Positions 34,583 through 42,286 of a stretch of DNA of 64,000 bases are shown here, piece after piece. Position numbers and translations under genes: made by a program. The first letter of the stretch is position 1; every line of letters starts with the position of its first letter. The notes under the pieces are model-generated. The model worked only from the letters and a program-made list of their open reading frames with translations. It had not been told where the DNA came from and did not search any database. This DNA comes from JACVRW01 sp038323835 (lineage in GTDB: Bacteria > Actinomycetota > Thermoleophilia > Solirubrobacterales > Thermoleophilaceae): the NCBI GenBank assembly GCA_038323835.1, contig JBBQHI010000005.1, positions 49,586 to 113,585 of the forward strand, given 5' to 3'.

Positions 34583-34711
34583 TCAGTACGAGCCGGCGGG
34601 GAAGATCGACATCTGCTGGTCGTCGAGTGCCGCGGTACCGAAGGGGGCGCTGGCTCCGTCGGCGTACCCGTCCCGTTGTAGGGGCGGCTCTTCGGCTTGC
34701 CGCCCTCGCAA
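34583..34711 (-). CDS. Possible short ORF, doubtful
   Basis: A 42-codon frame starts at TTG 34711 and ends at 34583, facing the end of the penicillin-acylase gene. Its codons have the local GC-rich third-position bias, and the C-terminal part reads TAALDDQQMSIFPAGSY. No ribosome site or homology is recognised. It may be the tail of a lost gene rather than an active one. Confidence 0.2.
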   Translation of the reverse strand: MRGRQAEEPPLQRDGYADGASAPFGTAALDDQQMSIFPAGSY

Positions 34712-34743
34712 GACAACGGGCGCCGAGGGACTATCAATAGGGG

Positions 34744-35055
34744 GTGATGCGCGACCCGCTCACCGCCGAGCCCACCTCGAAGTTCGTTCTGTTCGTGCGC
34801 TACGGGCTCCCGATCCTGCTGATCGCGGCCGGATTCGTGATCCTGGCGGTCGCGCCCGAGAGCAACCGCAACGAGGGCTTTGCCCTGTTCTTCGGGGCGG
34901 GGGTGTCGGTGTTGCTCCTGAACGTGCTCCACCGGATCGGCGTGAGTGGCGACGCCGACCGCGACCGCGAGAACGAGGCACGCGAGTACTTCTCGGAGCA
35001 CGGGTCATGGCCGGACGAGGACCGCGAGGCCGGGCGGCGCCGCGGCCCGGACTAG
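34744..35055 (+). CDS. Small membrane protein of unknown function
   Basis: The product is 103 aa from GTG 34744, or 102 aa from ATG 34747. Two hydrophobic helices (VRYGLPILLIAAGFVILAVA and ALFFGAGVSVLLLNVLHRIG) are joined by a short polar loop. The C-terminal 35 residues are highly charged (DADRDRENEAREYFSEHG). It probably sits in the membrane with a cytoplasmic charged tail. It is directly upstream of the FKBP gene, with a 5-base gap to that gene's first start. Confidence 0.6.
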   Translation: MMRDPLTAEPTSKFVLFVRYGLPILLIAAGFVILAVAPESNRNEGFALFFGAGVSVLLLNVLHRIGVSGDADRDRENEAREYFSEHGSWPDEDREAGRRRGPD

Positions 35056-35060
35056 GTAGC

Positions 35061-35450
35061 GTGCCCGGCGTGTCCAGCCAAGAGAAGCCTCAGATCGACA
35101 TCCCCGAGGGCCAGGCGCCCTCTTACCAGCTCGAGACCGACGACCTGGTCGTGGGCGACGGCGAGGAGGCGGTGGCCGGACGGGTCGTGGAGGTCCACTA
35201 CGTCGGGGTGTCGTGGTCCAGCGGCGAGGAGTTCGATGCCTCGTGGGACCGTGGGGACACGTTCAAGTTCGGCCTGGGCAAGGGCCAGGTGATCCAGGGC
35301 TGGGACCAGGGCGTGGCCGGGATGAAGGTCGGCGGCCGCCGGCGCATCACGATCCCGCCGATGCTGGGCTACGGCAAGCGCGGGGCCGGCGGGGTCATCG
35401 GTCCCGACGAGACGCTCGTGTTCGTGGTGGACCTCATCGGCCTGCACTGA
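35061..35450 (+). CDS. FKBP-type peptidyl-prolyl cis-trans isomerase
   Basis: The product is 129 aa from GTG 35061 (or 126 aa from GTG 35070). The FKBP fold is complete: VEVHYVGVSWSSGEEFDASW, then FKFGLGKGQVIQGWDQGVAG, MKVGGRRRITIPPMLGYGKR and ETLVFVVDLIGL. Active-site residues Y, D, W and the late aromatic positions are kept. There is no signal peptide, so it acts in the cytoplasm as a folding helper, probably with the upstream small membrane gene in one transcript. Confidence 0.93.
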   Translation: MPGVSSQEKPQIDIPEGQAPSYQLETDDLVVGDGEEAVAGRVVEVHYVGVSWSSGEEFDASWDRGDTFKFGLGKGQVIQGWDQGVAGMKVGGRRRITIPPMLGYGKRGAGGVIGPDETLVFVVDLIGLH

Positions 35451-35474
35451 GCGGGGCGCGGTGATGCCCGCCCT

Positions 35475-36263
35475 CTAGGTCGTCTTGATGAGCCCGCCGT
35501 CGATCACGTAGTTCGCGCCGGTCACGTTCGCCGTGCGCTCGGAGGCCAGCAGCGTGATCAGCGTGGCCACCTCCGCGGGTGTGGTGAAGCGACCGGTGGC
35601 AAAGCCGCCGATCCCGGCCACGATCTGCTCCCGCGCCACGTCGGCGTCCACTCCGGTGGCCGCGGCCACCGTCTCCGCCACCCCGTGCTCGCCCAGCCAG
35701 AGGTCCGTGCCCACCGGTCCGGGCGACACCGCGTTGACGCGTATCCCGCGCGGCCCGAACTCCTGGGAGAGCGTCTTGGTCAGGTTCACGAGCGCAGCCT
35801 TGGCGGCCCCGTAGTCGATCGTGCCGGCGTCGGGCTGGAAGAAGGCGTTCACCGACGCGACGCTCACTATCGCCCCCGACCCACGCTCGACCATCGCGGC
35901 GAGAGCCGCCCGCGTCGCGCGCAGTGCGATGAAGAAGTTCATCTGCATCGCCCATTCGAAGTCCTCGTCACTGGTGCCGAAGAAGCCCTCCAGCCGGATT
36001 CGCACGGCCCCCACGTTGTTCACCAGGATGTCCACGCGACCGTGATCGTCGAGGGCGCGCTGCACCAGCGCAGCCGCGCCGCCTGGCGAGGCCAGGTCCA
36101 CTGCCACCGGGGTCACGCGCTCGAGCCCGTCGAGGGCCTCGGTGGTCCGCGACCCCGCGATCACCAACGCGCCCTCCGCCACCAGCGCCTCGGTCACGGC
36201 GAGCCCGATGCCCTTGCCCGCCCCGGTGACGACGGCGACCTTGTCTGTGAGTTCGAGGTCCAA
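35475..36263 (-). CDS. SDR-family oxidoreductase
   Basis: The product is 262 aa from TTG 36263. The NAD(P)-binding motif TGAGKGIG (13-20), NNVG (82-85), and the catalytic S137, Y151 and K155 (YGAAK) are all present. GLIKTT ends the protein. It is a classical short-chain dehydrogenase, close to 3-oxoacyl-ACP reductase-like enzymes, but its substrate is unknown. Its start lies 3 bases after the stop of a frameshifted gene remnant on the same strand, which suggests that it was once the second gene of an operon. Confidence 0.88.
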   Translation of the reverse strand: MDLELTDKVAVVTGAGKGIGLAVTEALVAEGALVIAGSRTTEALDGLERVTPVAVDLASPGGAAALVQRALDDHGRVDILVNNVGAVRIRLEGFFGTSDEDFEWAMQMNFFIALRATRAALAAMVERGSGAIVSVASVNAFFQPDAGTIDYGAAKAALVNLTKTLSQEFGPRGIRVNAVSPGPVGTDLWLGEHGVAETVAAATGVDADVAREQIVAGIGGFATGRFTTPAEVATLITLLASERTANVTGANYVIDGGLIKTT

Positions 36264-36266
36264 GGA

Positions 36267-36576
36267 TCAGGCGCCCTTCACGCGCAGCACCCTATCCGCG
36301 TCCGAGCGGCCGTCGCGCAGCCGCAGTCCCAGCAACGGGAAGGCGAGGGTGAAGTGTGTCTGTGCTCCACCGCCACGGTCGTGATGGCCACCACCAAAGG
36401 CAGCTCGCCGGACGAGAGGGTGCCGGCCCGGGTCACGGGTCCCAGCGCATGAACCAGATGTGCGGGCCCCCCCCCGGTGCTTCGAGGTCCTCGGTCACGC
36501 GGGAGCCGCTTCGCCCGTCCCGACGCCGCGGGTGCTCCTCCCACGCCCCCAACCCGACCAGGGCCCATGACCAGCG
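36267..36576 (-). pseudogene. Probable frameshifted gene remnant between two enzyme genes
   Basis: No single frame spans this 310-base gap. Coding-like stretches continue from one frame to the next: SRVTEDLEAPGGGPHIWFMR (then WDP and a stop), VTRAGTLSSGELPLVVAITT (then VAVEH), and FTLAFPLLGLRLRDGRSDAD (then RVLRVKGA and a stop at 36267). A run of ten G/C bases at 36467-36476 lies in the middle. The pieces look like one protein broken by two shifts. The family is not recognised. It could also be partly a sequencing artefact. Confidence 0.45.
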
Positions 36577-37650
36577 CTAGCCGACGCGCACGGTCACGCG
36601 CTGCACGGCATTCACGCCGTATCCGCCCTGATTCCACGTGTCGCCGCTGTGGAGCGGCTGAACGTTTCCCGCGCTGTCCGTCGCGCGCACGCAGAGCTCG
36701 TGGTCGCCCGCGTCGGCCGCGTCCCACTCGTAGGACCAGCCGCTCCAGCCGTGCCTGGCGTTCGGCTCCTCGAGCCGTGCGTCGTCCCAGGCGAGCCCGC
36801 CGTCGGCGCTGAACTCCACGCGGCTTACATCACTCCCTCCGGACCACGCACGCCCCTCGATCAACGTGCGACCTGCGGGCACGTGCCGGGCGCGCGAGAA
36901 GAACTCCGGTATCCCCGGCGGGGCCATCAGCGCGCGGGGCCTCTTGCGGGTGACCGGCGTGCCCGGGTCGTCCTCCGAGCTCCGGTAGCGGTAGAGGAGC
37001 GTTTGCTGAACACCCTCGAACGGTTGCGCGATCGCCGTGATCTGCCTCAGCCACTTGACCGACGCCATGCCATACCAATCGGGGACGATGAGCCTCAGCG
37101 GGAAGCCGTGCGACGCCGGTAGCGGCAGCCCATTCATCGCGTAGGCGAGCAGCACGTCCTCGCGCATTGCCTCCTCCACCGGCAGGCTGCGCTGGTAGGC
37201 CTGCTCCACGCCCTGATCGACTCCCCGGTCGGAGGCGGTGAACAGCAGCTCCACGGCCTCGTCCAGCAGTCCGGCGGCCTCGAGGACGCCGCGCAGCGGC
37301 GTGCCTGTCCACTCGGCGCACCCCACCGCCTCGTCGTGCCACGGCGCCGAGACCGGGCGCGGCGCCAGGTGCGCCCGCCCACCACCGGCGCACTCCATCA
37401 TCACCGGCATCGACACTGCGGGCCGCGCGCGCAGCTCCTCGAGAGTCAGAGCCGCGGGGTTGCGGACGAGGCCCTCCACCACCAGCTCGAACGTAGCCGG
37501 GTCCACATCGGGGATATCGAAATGGACGAGCACGTAGTGCATCCCGATCGGCGTGATCGGCCGCCGCAGCGCCTCGAGGGGCATGCCCGGGTTGCGCAAC
37601 GCAAGCCCGACCTCCTCGCGCGAGAACTCTGTGCTGTTCGTGACCGGCAC
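36577..37650 (-). CDS. Sulfite-oxidase-family molybdenum enzyme
   Basis: The product is 357 aa. It contains the molybdopterin-binding oxidoreductase domain with the Mo-ligating cysteine C87 in PVMMECAGGGRAHLAP, GCAEWTGTPLRGVLEAAGL and LPASHGFPLRLIVPDWYGMA (then SVKWL). The C-terminal Mo-co dimerisation domain follows (GRAWSGGSDVSRVEFSADGG). No signal peptide is seen. It oxidises sulfite or a similar small substrate; the true acceptor is not evident, and no haem domain is fused. Confidence 0.88.
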   Translation of the reverse strand: MPVTNSTEFSREEVGLALRNPGMPLEALRRPITPIGMHYVLVHFDIPDVDPATFELVVEGLVRNPAALTLEELRARPAVSMPVMMECAGGGRAHLAPRPVSAPWHDEAVGCAEWTGTPLRGVLEAAGLLDEAVELLFTASDRGVDQGVEQAYQRSLPVEEAMREDVLLAYAMNGLPLPASHGFPLRLIVPDWYGMASVKWLRQITAIAQPFEGVQQTLLYRYRSSEDDPGTPVTRKRPRALMAPPGIPEFFSRARHVPAGRTLIEGRAWSGGSDVSRVEFSADGGLAWDDARLEEPNARHGWSGWSYEWDAADAGDHELCVRATDSAGNVQPLHSGDTWNQGGYGVNAVQRVTVRVG

Positions 37651-37724
37651 GCGTGACCCGCGCGCAGGATAGCCCGCCCCGGTCGGCTCAGCTCAGCGCC
37701 GCCACTCCGGATAGGCTCGCGGGC

Positions 37725-38828
37725 ATGCGCGTGAAGCGGGTGACTCGCGGCCCGCTGTTCCCGGACGAGGGCCCGCGCGGGGCTCGGCTGCAGCGCCGCG
37801 CGAAGGGAATCGCCATCGAGGCGGGGGCGTTCGTGGTGCTCACGATCGCCATTCCGCTGGTGCTGCCGGCCGCGGCCCTGGTGGACCTCGCGCTATGGCT
37901 GGTTCGCCGCAAGCCGTGGATGGCCATGCGGCTGGCCTGCATGGCGTGGTGGTTCCTGTTCGGCGAGCTCAGGGGCGTCGCCGGCCTGGCGCTCATCTAC
38001 CTGGTCACCGGTGGCCCCTTGGGCCGGGGCTCGCTCAGGCGCCGGCGCCTCGTCTACGACCTGCGCATCCACTGGGCGCGCAGCCACCTGGAGGGCGTAC
38101 GGGTCCTGTTCGGGCTGACGTTCGAGATCGAGGGTCTCGAGCATGCCGGCCCCGGCCCGGTGCTGATCCTCATCCGGCACGCGAGCATCATCGACAACGC
38201 GCTTCCCGATGCGGTGATCGGGCACGCGCATGGGCTCGGCCTGCGGTTCGTGATCAAGCACGAGCTGGAGATGCTCCCCACCATCGACGTCGGCGGGCGC
38301 TGGGTGCCCACGAACTTCGTGCGGCGAGCGTCCGACGACATGGCCGGAGAGGTCGCGCGCCTGCGGAGGCTGGCGCACGACCTCGGCGAGGGCGAGGGCA
38401 TCGTCATCTACCCGGAGGGCACCCGCCACACCCCCGAGAAGCTCGCCCGAGCGCAGGAGCTGATCGCCGAGCGCCAGCCGGCGATCTCCCCGCTGGCCAA
38501 CCGGCTCCAAAATCTCCTCCCGCCCCGTCTCGGAGGTCCGCTGGCTCTGCTCGAGGAGAGCCGCGGGGCCGACGTGGTGGTGTGCGGCCACGTGGGCCTC
38601 GACGGCTTCGAGTACATCCGGGACATCTGGGCCGGCGGCCTGGTGGGCACCACCGTGCGCGTCCGCTTCTGGCGCTCTCCCGCCGCCGACGTTCCCACCG
38701 ATCACGACGAGCGCATCGCCTGGCTGTACGAGCGCTGGCAGCTACTCGACGATTGGGTCGGACAGCAGCATCAGAGCAGGACGCCCCCGTCCGCGAGCGC
38801 GATCGTCCCGCCGAGCACGCCCGAATAG
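37725..38828 (+). CDS. Membrane-bound acyltransferase (PlsC-like)
   Basis: ATG 37725 (MRVKRVTRGPLFPDEG) gives 367 aa. Two hydrophobic N-terminal regions (30-60, 65-97) precede the acyltransferase motifs: LIRHASIIDN with H152 and D157 (HxxxxD), and GIVIYPEGTRHTPEKL (PEGTR block III). It would transfer an acyl chain to a lysophospholipid or similar lipid at the membrane. Its stop at 38828 marks the left edge of the accessory island. Confidence 0.85.
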   Translation: MRVKRVTRGPLFPDEGPRGARLQRRAKGIAIEAGAFVVLTIAIPLVLPAAALVDLALWLVRRKPWMAMRLACMAWWFLFGELRGVAGLALIYLVTGGPLGRGSLRRRRLVYDLRIHWARSHLEGVRVLFGLTFEIEGLEHAGPGPVLILIRHASIIDNALPDAVIGHAHGLGLRFVIKHELEMLPTIDVGGRWVPTNFVRRASDDMAGEVARLRRLAHDLGEGEGIVIYPEGTRHTPEKLARAQELIAERQPAISPLANRLQNLLPPRLGGPLALLEESRGADVVVCGHVGLDGFEYIRDIWAGGLVGTTVRVRFWRSPAADVPTDHDERIAWLYERWQLLDDWVGQQHQSRTPPSASAIVPPSTPE

Positions 38829-39085
38829 CACGCCGGTGGGGCTGATCGCCAGCCTAGTCGTGTTCGACGCCCGGTAGACGAGCCGCCTCTCGCCTACAGA
38901 GGACGCCCCCGCCCTCCGGATTCAGAGGCTGGTCGGCGTCTCCATGCCCACGGTCTTCTCCAAGGTTCCAGGCGGAGTGTTCTGGCCGTTTCCGGCCTCG
39001 TTGCCGGCGATCGCCTTCCGCAAGTAAGTGCTCAACCCCCGCCTGGCTCCACGCTCGTCTCCGTGTATTCCCGGAATCCACCTGA

Positions 39086-39303
39086 CGAGCCAGCGAGCCG
39101 GCGAGCGAGGTCGCGCTAGCGGAAGCAATCGTCGGCCTGGCCAATGACCCCGCTGCCCGGGCACGACTAGCCACGGCGGGGCGTGCCCGGGCGCAACAAC
39201 GATTCACGCTCGACCGCCAAGCAGACGGCTTCGCTGACGCCTACGCCGAAGCCGCGCGCCGTCGGCCTCGCTCCAGCCCCCCGGGGCGACGAAGAGGGGC
39301 ATG
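39086..39303 (+). pseudogene. C-terminal remnant of a GT4-like glycosyltransferase
   Basis: After an in-frame stop at 39083-39085, the frame reads LAEAIVGLANDPAARARLAT followed by AGRARAQQRFTLDRQADGF and ends at 39303. This is the usual last 50 residues of family-4 glycosyltransferases. Nothing upstream supplies the rest, and no start codon fits. It is a leftover from a lost gene. The surrounding 38829-39603 holds no intact ORF; a second coding-like scrap (VSMPTVFSKVPGGVFWPFP) occurs near 38940-39027. Confidence 0.6.
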
Positions 39304-39437
39304 AGTAGAAGGCAGATCTTTGGACTGCACCCACCGAGTGCCCAACGTCCCCGGCCCGACAAGGAGATCGTCCCCCGTCACGTTGCCCAATCCGTTGCCG
39401 ACCTCCGCCTCACGTGCCGCTCATCCGCATCGGACCT

Positions 39438-39483
39438 GATGGGTCGGGTAGGAATTGAACCAACCACCGACGGGGAATGAGTA
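39438..39483 (-). repeat. Degenerate 3'-half copy of tRNA-Met
   Basis: Starting GATGGG.CGGGTAGGAAT and ending ATGAGT, this segment matches the T-arm, variable loop and part of the anticodon arm of the intact tRNA at 49433-49505, with a handful of mismatches and one extra base. It is too incomplete to make a tRNA. It probably marks an old integration at the tRNA gene. Confidence 0.65.
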
Positions 39484-39603
39484 GAGGGCAGGAGTTGCGG
39501 CGGACGCCCGCGCTGAACGGACGATGAGTGCGGCGGCGGACTCAGCGACGCCAAGCGGAGACCCTTCAGCTTCCGTTCATAAGACCCGGCTAAGACTCTC
39601 GCC

Positions 39604-41106
39604 ATGGGTCAGGCGAAGAAGCCCTCGGACCAGCTCCGCCACGGCGGGATCGCGCTCGGCGTGCTGGCGGTCGGCGCGCTGGTCCTCCCCCTCACCAGCG
39701 GGCACTCCGGAGATTCCCGCCAGGCCAGCGCCAGCGTCGGCCCGGTGAGCGCCCCGGCCGGCCTCCGGCCGCCGAAGGTGACCGTGCCCGACCGATCCGC
39801 CGGGCTCGCCCCGGGGCTGATCTTCCTCGGCGCGAAGGACCTTTCGCCGTCGCTCGGCGAGCAGGGGGGGCCGCTGATCATCGACAAGCGCGGCCGCCCG
39901 GTCTGGTTCAAGCCACTGCCGCCTGGCCAGGTGGCCAGCGACTTCCGCGTCGAGCGCTACCGGAGCAGGCCGGTCCTCACCTGGTGGCAGGGAAGGAGCA
40001 TCAGCGGCGCCGGCCACGGCGAGGGCGAGGGCGTGATCGCCGACACCTCGTACCACGTGATCGCGCGGGTGCACGCTGGGGACGGCTTCCAGGCCGATCA
40101 GCACACGTTCAGGCTCACCCCACAGGGGACGGCGCTGATGACCGCGTACCACGAGACGCATCGCGACCTCACCTCGGTCGGTGGCCCGCGCAACGGCAGG
40201 GTCTACGACGGAATCGTCCAAGAGGTCGACGTGGCCACCGGCCGAGTCCTGCTCGACTGGCACAGCCTCGCCCACGTCCCGCTCAGCGACAGCTATCAGC
40301 CGGCCCCCAAGCGTCCCGGTCGCCTCTACGACTACTTCCACGTCAACTCGGCCAGCCTCGCCGCCGACGGCAACCTTCTCATCTCCAGCCGGCACACATG
40401 GACCGTCTACGAGGTCGACCGCCACACAGGAAAGATCATCTGGCAGCTCGGCGGCAAGCACAGCGACTTCCGGCTTGGCCCCGGCGTCCGCTTCGCATGG
40501 CAGCACGACCCGGTGTCGACGGGGCCCGACACGCTCCGGATCTTCGACAACGAGTCGAACGGCCGACCCGTTCGGGCGTCGTCCCGGATCATCACGGTAC
40601 GGCTCGACCGTCGGACGATGAGGGCCACGCTCGTCCGCTCAGTGAAGTTCCCGCGCGGGCTGTCCGTGCCCTCGCAGGGAAACTCGCAGCGCCTCTCGAA
40701 CGGAAATCTGTTCGTCGGCTGGGGGCGCCTGGGCATCCTCTCGGAGCTCGCCCCCGACGGCCGACTGCTGTTCGACGCCGAGCTCCCGCCCGGCTACGAC
40801 ACCTACCGCGCCTACAGCTTCCCCTGGACCGGGCATCCCACCACGCAGCCGGCCGTGGCCGCGCGGGACGACCACAGCGGCGGCACCTCGGTCGAGGTCA
40901 CGTGGAACGGCGCTACGGACGTCGCCCGCTGGCGCATCCTTGCCGGCCCCGACCCTCGGTCGCTGAGGCCGGTCGGTGCAGTTGGCTGGAAGGGCCTGGA
41001 CACGACCACGCGTTTGGCGGCACGCGTCAAGTACGTGGCGGTCTCGGCCGAGGACGGGCTCGGCCACACCATCGGTGCCTCGCCGCCGGTTCGCGTGAGC
41101 AGCTGA
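39604..41106 (+). CDS. Membrane-anchored arylsulfotransferase-family (ASST-like) protein
   Basis: The product is 500 aa with one N-terminal hydrophobic anchor (GGIALGVLAVGALVLPLTSG). The body shows a beta-propeller-like pattern with GEGEGVIADTSYHVIARVHA, QADQHTFRLTPQGTALMTAY, VYDGIVQEVDVATGRVL and QGNSQRLSNGNLFVGWG, typical of the arylsulfotransferase (ASST/PQQ-like) family. The histidine in DYFHVNSASL and those in HTF/YHETH may form the active site. A Fn3-like C-terminal stretch follows (TSVEVTWNGATDVARWRIL). Enzymatic activity is inferred only from family resemblance. Confidence 0.75.
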   Translation: MGQAKKPSDQLRHGGIALGVLAVGALVLPLTSGHSGDSRQASASVGPVSAPAGLRPPKVTVPDRSAGLAPGLIFLGAKDLSPSLGEQGGPLIIDKRGRPVWFKPLPPGQVASDFRVERYRSRPVLTWWQGRSISGAGHGEGEGVIADTSYHVIARVHAGDGFQADQHTFRLTPQGTALMTAYHETHRDLTSVGGPRNGRVYDGIVQEVDVATGRVLLDWHSLAHVPLSDSYQPAPKRPGRLYDYFHVNSASLAADGNLLISSRHTWTVYEVDRHTGKIIWQLGGKHSDFRLGPGVRFAWQHDPVSTGPDTLRIFDNESNGRPVRASSRIITVRLDRRTMRATLVRSVKFPRGLSVPSQGNSQRLSNGNLFVGWGRLGILSELAPDGRLLFDAELPPGYDTYRAYSFPWTGHPTTQPAVAARDDHSGGTSVEVTWNGATDVARWRILAGPDPRSLRPVGAVGWKGLDTTTRLAARVKYVAVSAEDGLGHTIGASPPVRVSS

Positions 41107-41171
41107 GGGTTCGCGGTTCTCTGCCCCCCCTCTAGCGGAGCAGACACTCGGCGGGGGATACTCAGCGGGCG

Positions 41172-41583
41172 ATGTCGGAGGAGAACGTGGAGGTAGTTCG
41201 TCGGTTTATCGAAGCGCTTCCGAGGGCGCAGGCCAGCGGCAACTGGCAACCGGTACTCGCTGAGGTGGACCCCGAGGTTGAGATCGACGATCTGGACATC
41301 AGCCTTGACACCGAGCGCTTCCGAGGACGCGACAATGTCCGCAAATGGATCGAGAGCTGGATGGAGAGCTGGGAGAGTTGGAGTTTGGAGGACGTGCACG
41401 TGCGGCCCGTAGGCAAGGACAGGGCCATCGGCCTGTTCTTGGTGCATGCCAAGGGCAAAGGAAGCGGCCTCGAGCTCTCTCGGCGTGATGCCCTGGTCTG
41501 CACGCTGCGGGCGGGCAAGGTCGAAAAAGGGGTACCACAACGACCAACAACAGGCCCTCGAAGCCTGGGGGCTGGCGGAGTAG
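41172..41583 (+). pseudogene. SnoaL/NTF2-like protein gene, frameshifted near its end
   Basis: The frame starts MSEENVEVVRRFIEALPRAQ and runs through FRGRDNVRKWIESWMESWES to CTLRAGKVEKG. At the A5-G4 run near 41523-41532 the frame is lost. One base out of frame the expected ending YHNDQQQALEAWGLAE and a TAG at 41581 follow. This is one member of three similar genes in the island. SnoaL-like proteins are small cone-shaped isomerases or binding proteins. The break is one inserted base or two lost ones. Confidence 0.75.
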
Positions 41584-41586
41584 GCG

Positions 41587-41979
41587 ATGTCGCAGGAGAA
41601 CGTGGAGATCGTGAGCGAGGCGCACTAGCGCTTCAGCAGATCGGGAGAGCCGATCTGGGACAGAATCGATTCCGACACCGAGGTCTTCGATCACGACATC
41701 CTCGACGCCGGGACATACAGGGGACCGGAGGGCATGGCTCGGTGGCTGGCCGACTTCGCCGAGAGCTGGAACAGCTACGAGATGGCGGTCGAGCGGTTGG
41801 TCGACGTGGGCGAGCGAGTGGTCTCGCTCTTCCGCATACGGGCTGTGGGGGCGCGTAGCGGCGTGACGGTGGAGCGCGGAGACGCGATGGTGTGGACCTT
41901 CCGCGACGGCATGCTGCTGCGGCTCGACTACTACAACGACCAGTCGCAGGCCCTCGAAGCCGTGGCGCTGTCGGAGTAG
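41587..41979 (+). pseudogene. SnoaL/NTF2-like protein gene with an in-frame amber stop
   Basis: ATG 41587 begins MSQENVEIVSEAH, then TAG at 41626-41628 interrupts, and the same frame continues RFSRSGEPIWDRIDSDTEVF to the family ending YYNDQSQALEAVALSE at 41979. The paralogue at 41172 has a tyrosine-like context here, so a TAC/TAT to TAG change is likely. It starts 3 bases after the stop of the first paralogue, so the two were a tandem pair. An internal ATG (41734) could still make an 81-residue fragment. Confidence 0.75.
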
Positions 41980-42286
41980 GCCCATCACTCCGCCTTCTGG
42001 CCCCGCGCGATTCCGGTGACAGCTCGGTACCCCGTGGGTACCGACGGATTATGAGTCGGACCGCAGCACCTCGAGTGGGTCGATTTGGCTCTGGTACAGC
42101 CAGTTGGCTCAAGTGCACTCGGGTTAGATCTGCCGACTTGGGACACTGGTCGGGACACGGCATCCTCACGCGGATCGTCATCGCCCTTCGCCGGCTGGGA
42201 GAAACGGCATTCAGCCGGACGGCCGGCAACGCACCCAGCTCGAATAGAGCACCCGCCCGCTGCGGCTGCGGACTCTCGCTCGCTCC
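41980..42286. repeat. Gap with a 7-bp inverted repeat and an 18-base tRNA-Met match
   Basis: GGTACCC (42026-42032), three bases, GGGTACC (42036-42042) form a perfect hairpin. It runs into ACCGACGGATTATGAGTC (42040-42057), identical to 49459-49476 in the variable loop and anticodon arm of tRNA-Met. The combination looks like a recombination scar or attachment-site relic. The rest of the gap has no gene I can support. Confidence 0.6.

Noticed and set aside
39430..39480. Peptide GRVGIEPTTDGE
   Set aside because: This is the well-known false ORF from the antisense of a tRNA; here it comes from the tRNA-Met fragment.
41523..41532. Programmed frameshifting in the first SnoaL-like gene
   Set aside because: The A5-G4 run is suggestive, but the two paralogues carry different lesions, so decay is simpler. 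No downstream pseudoknot was seen.
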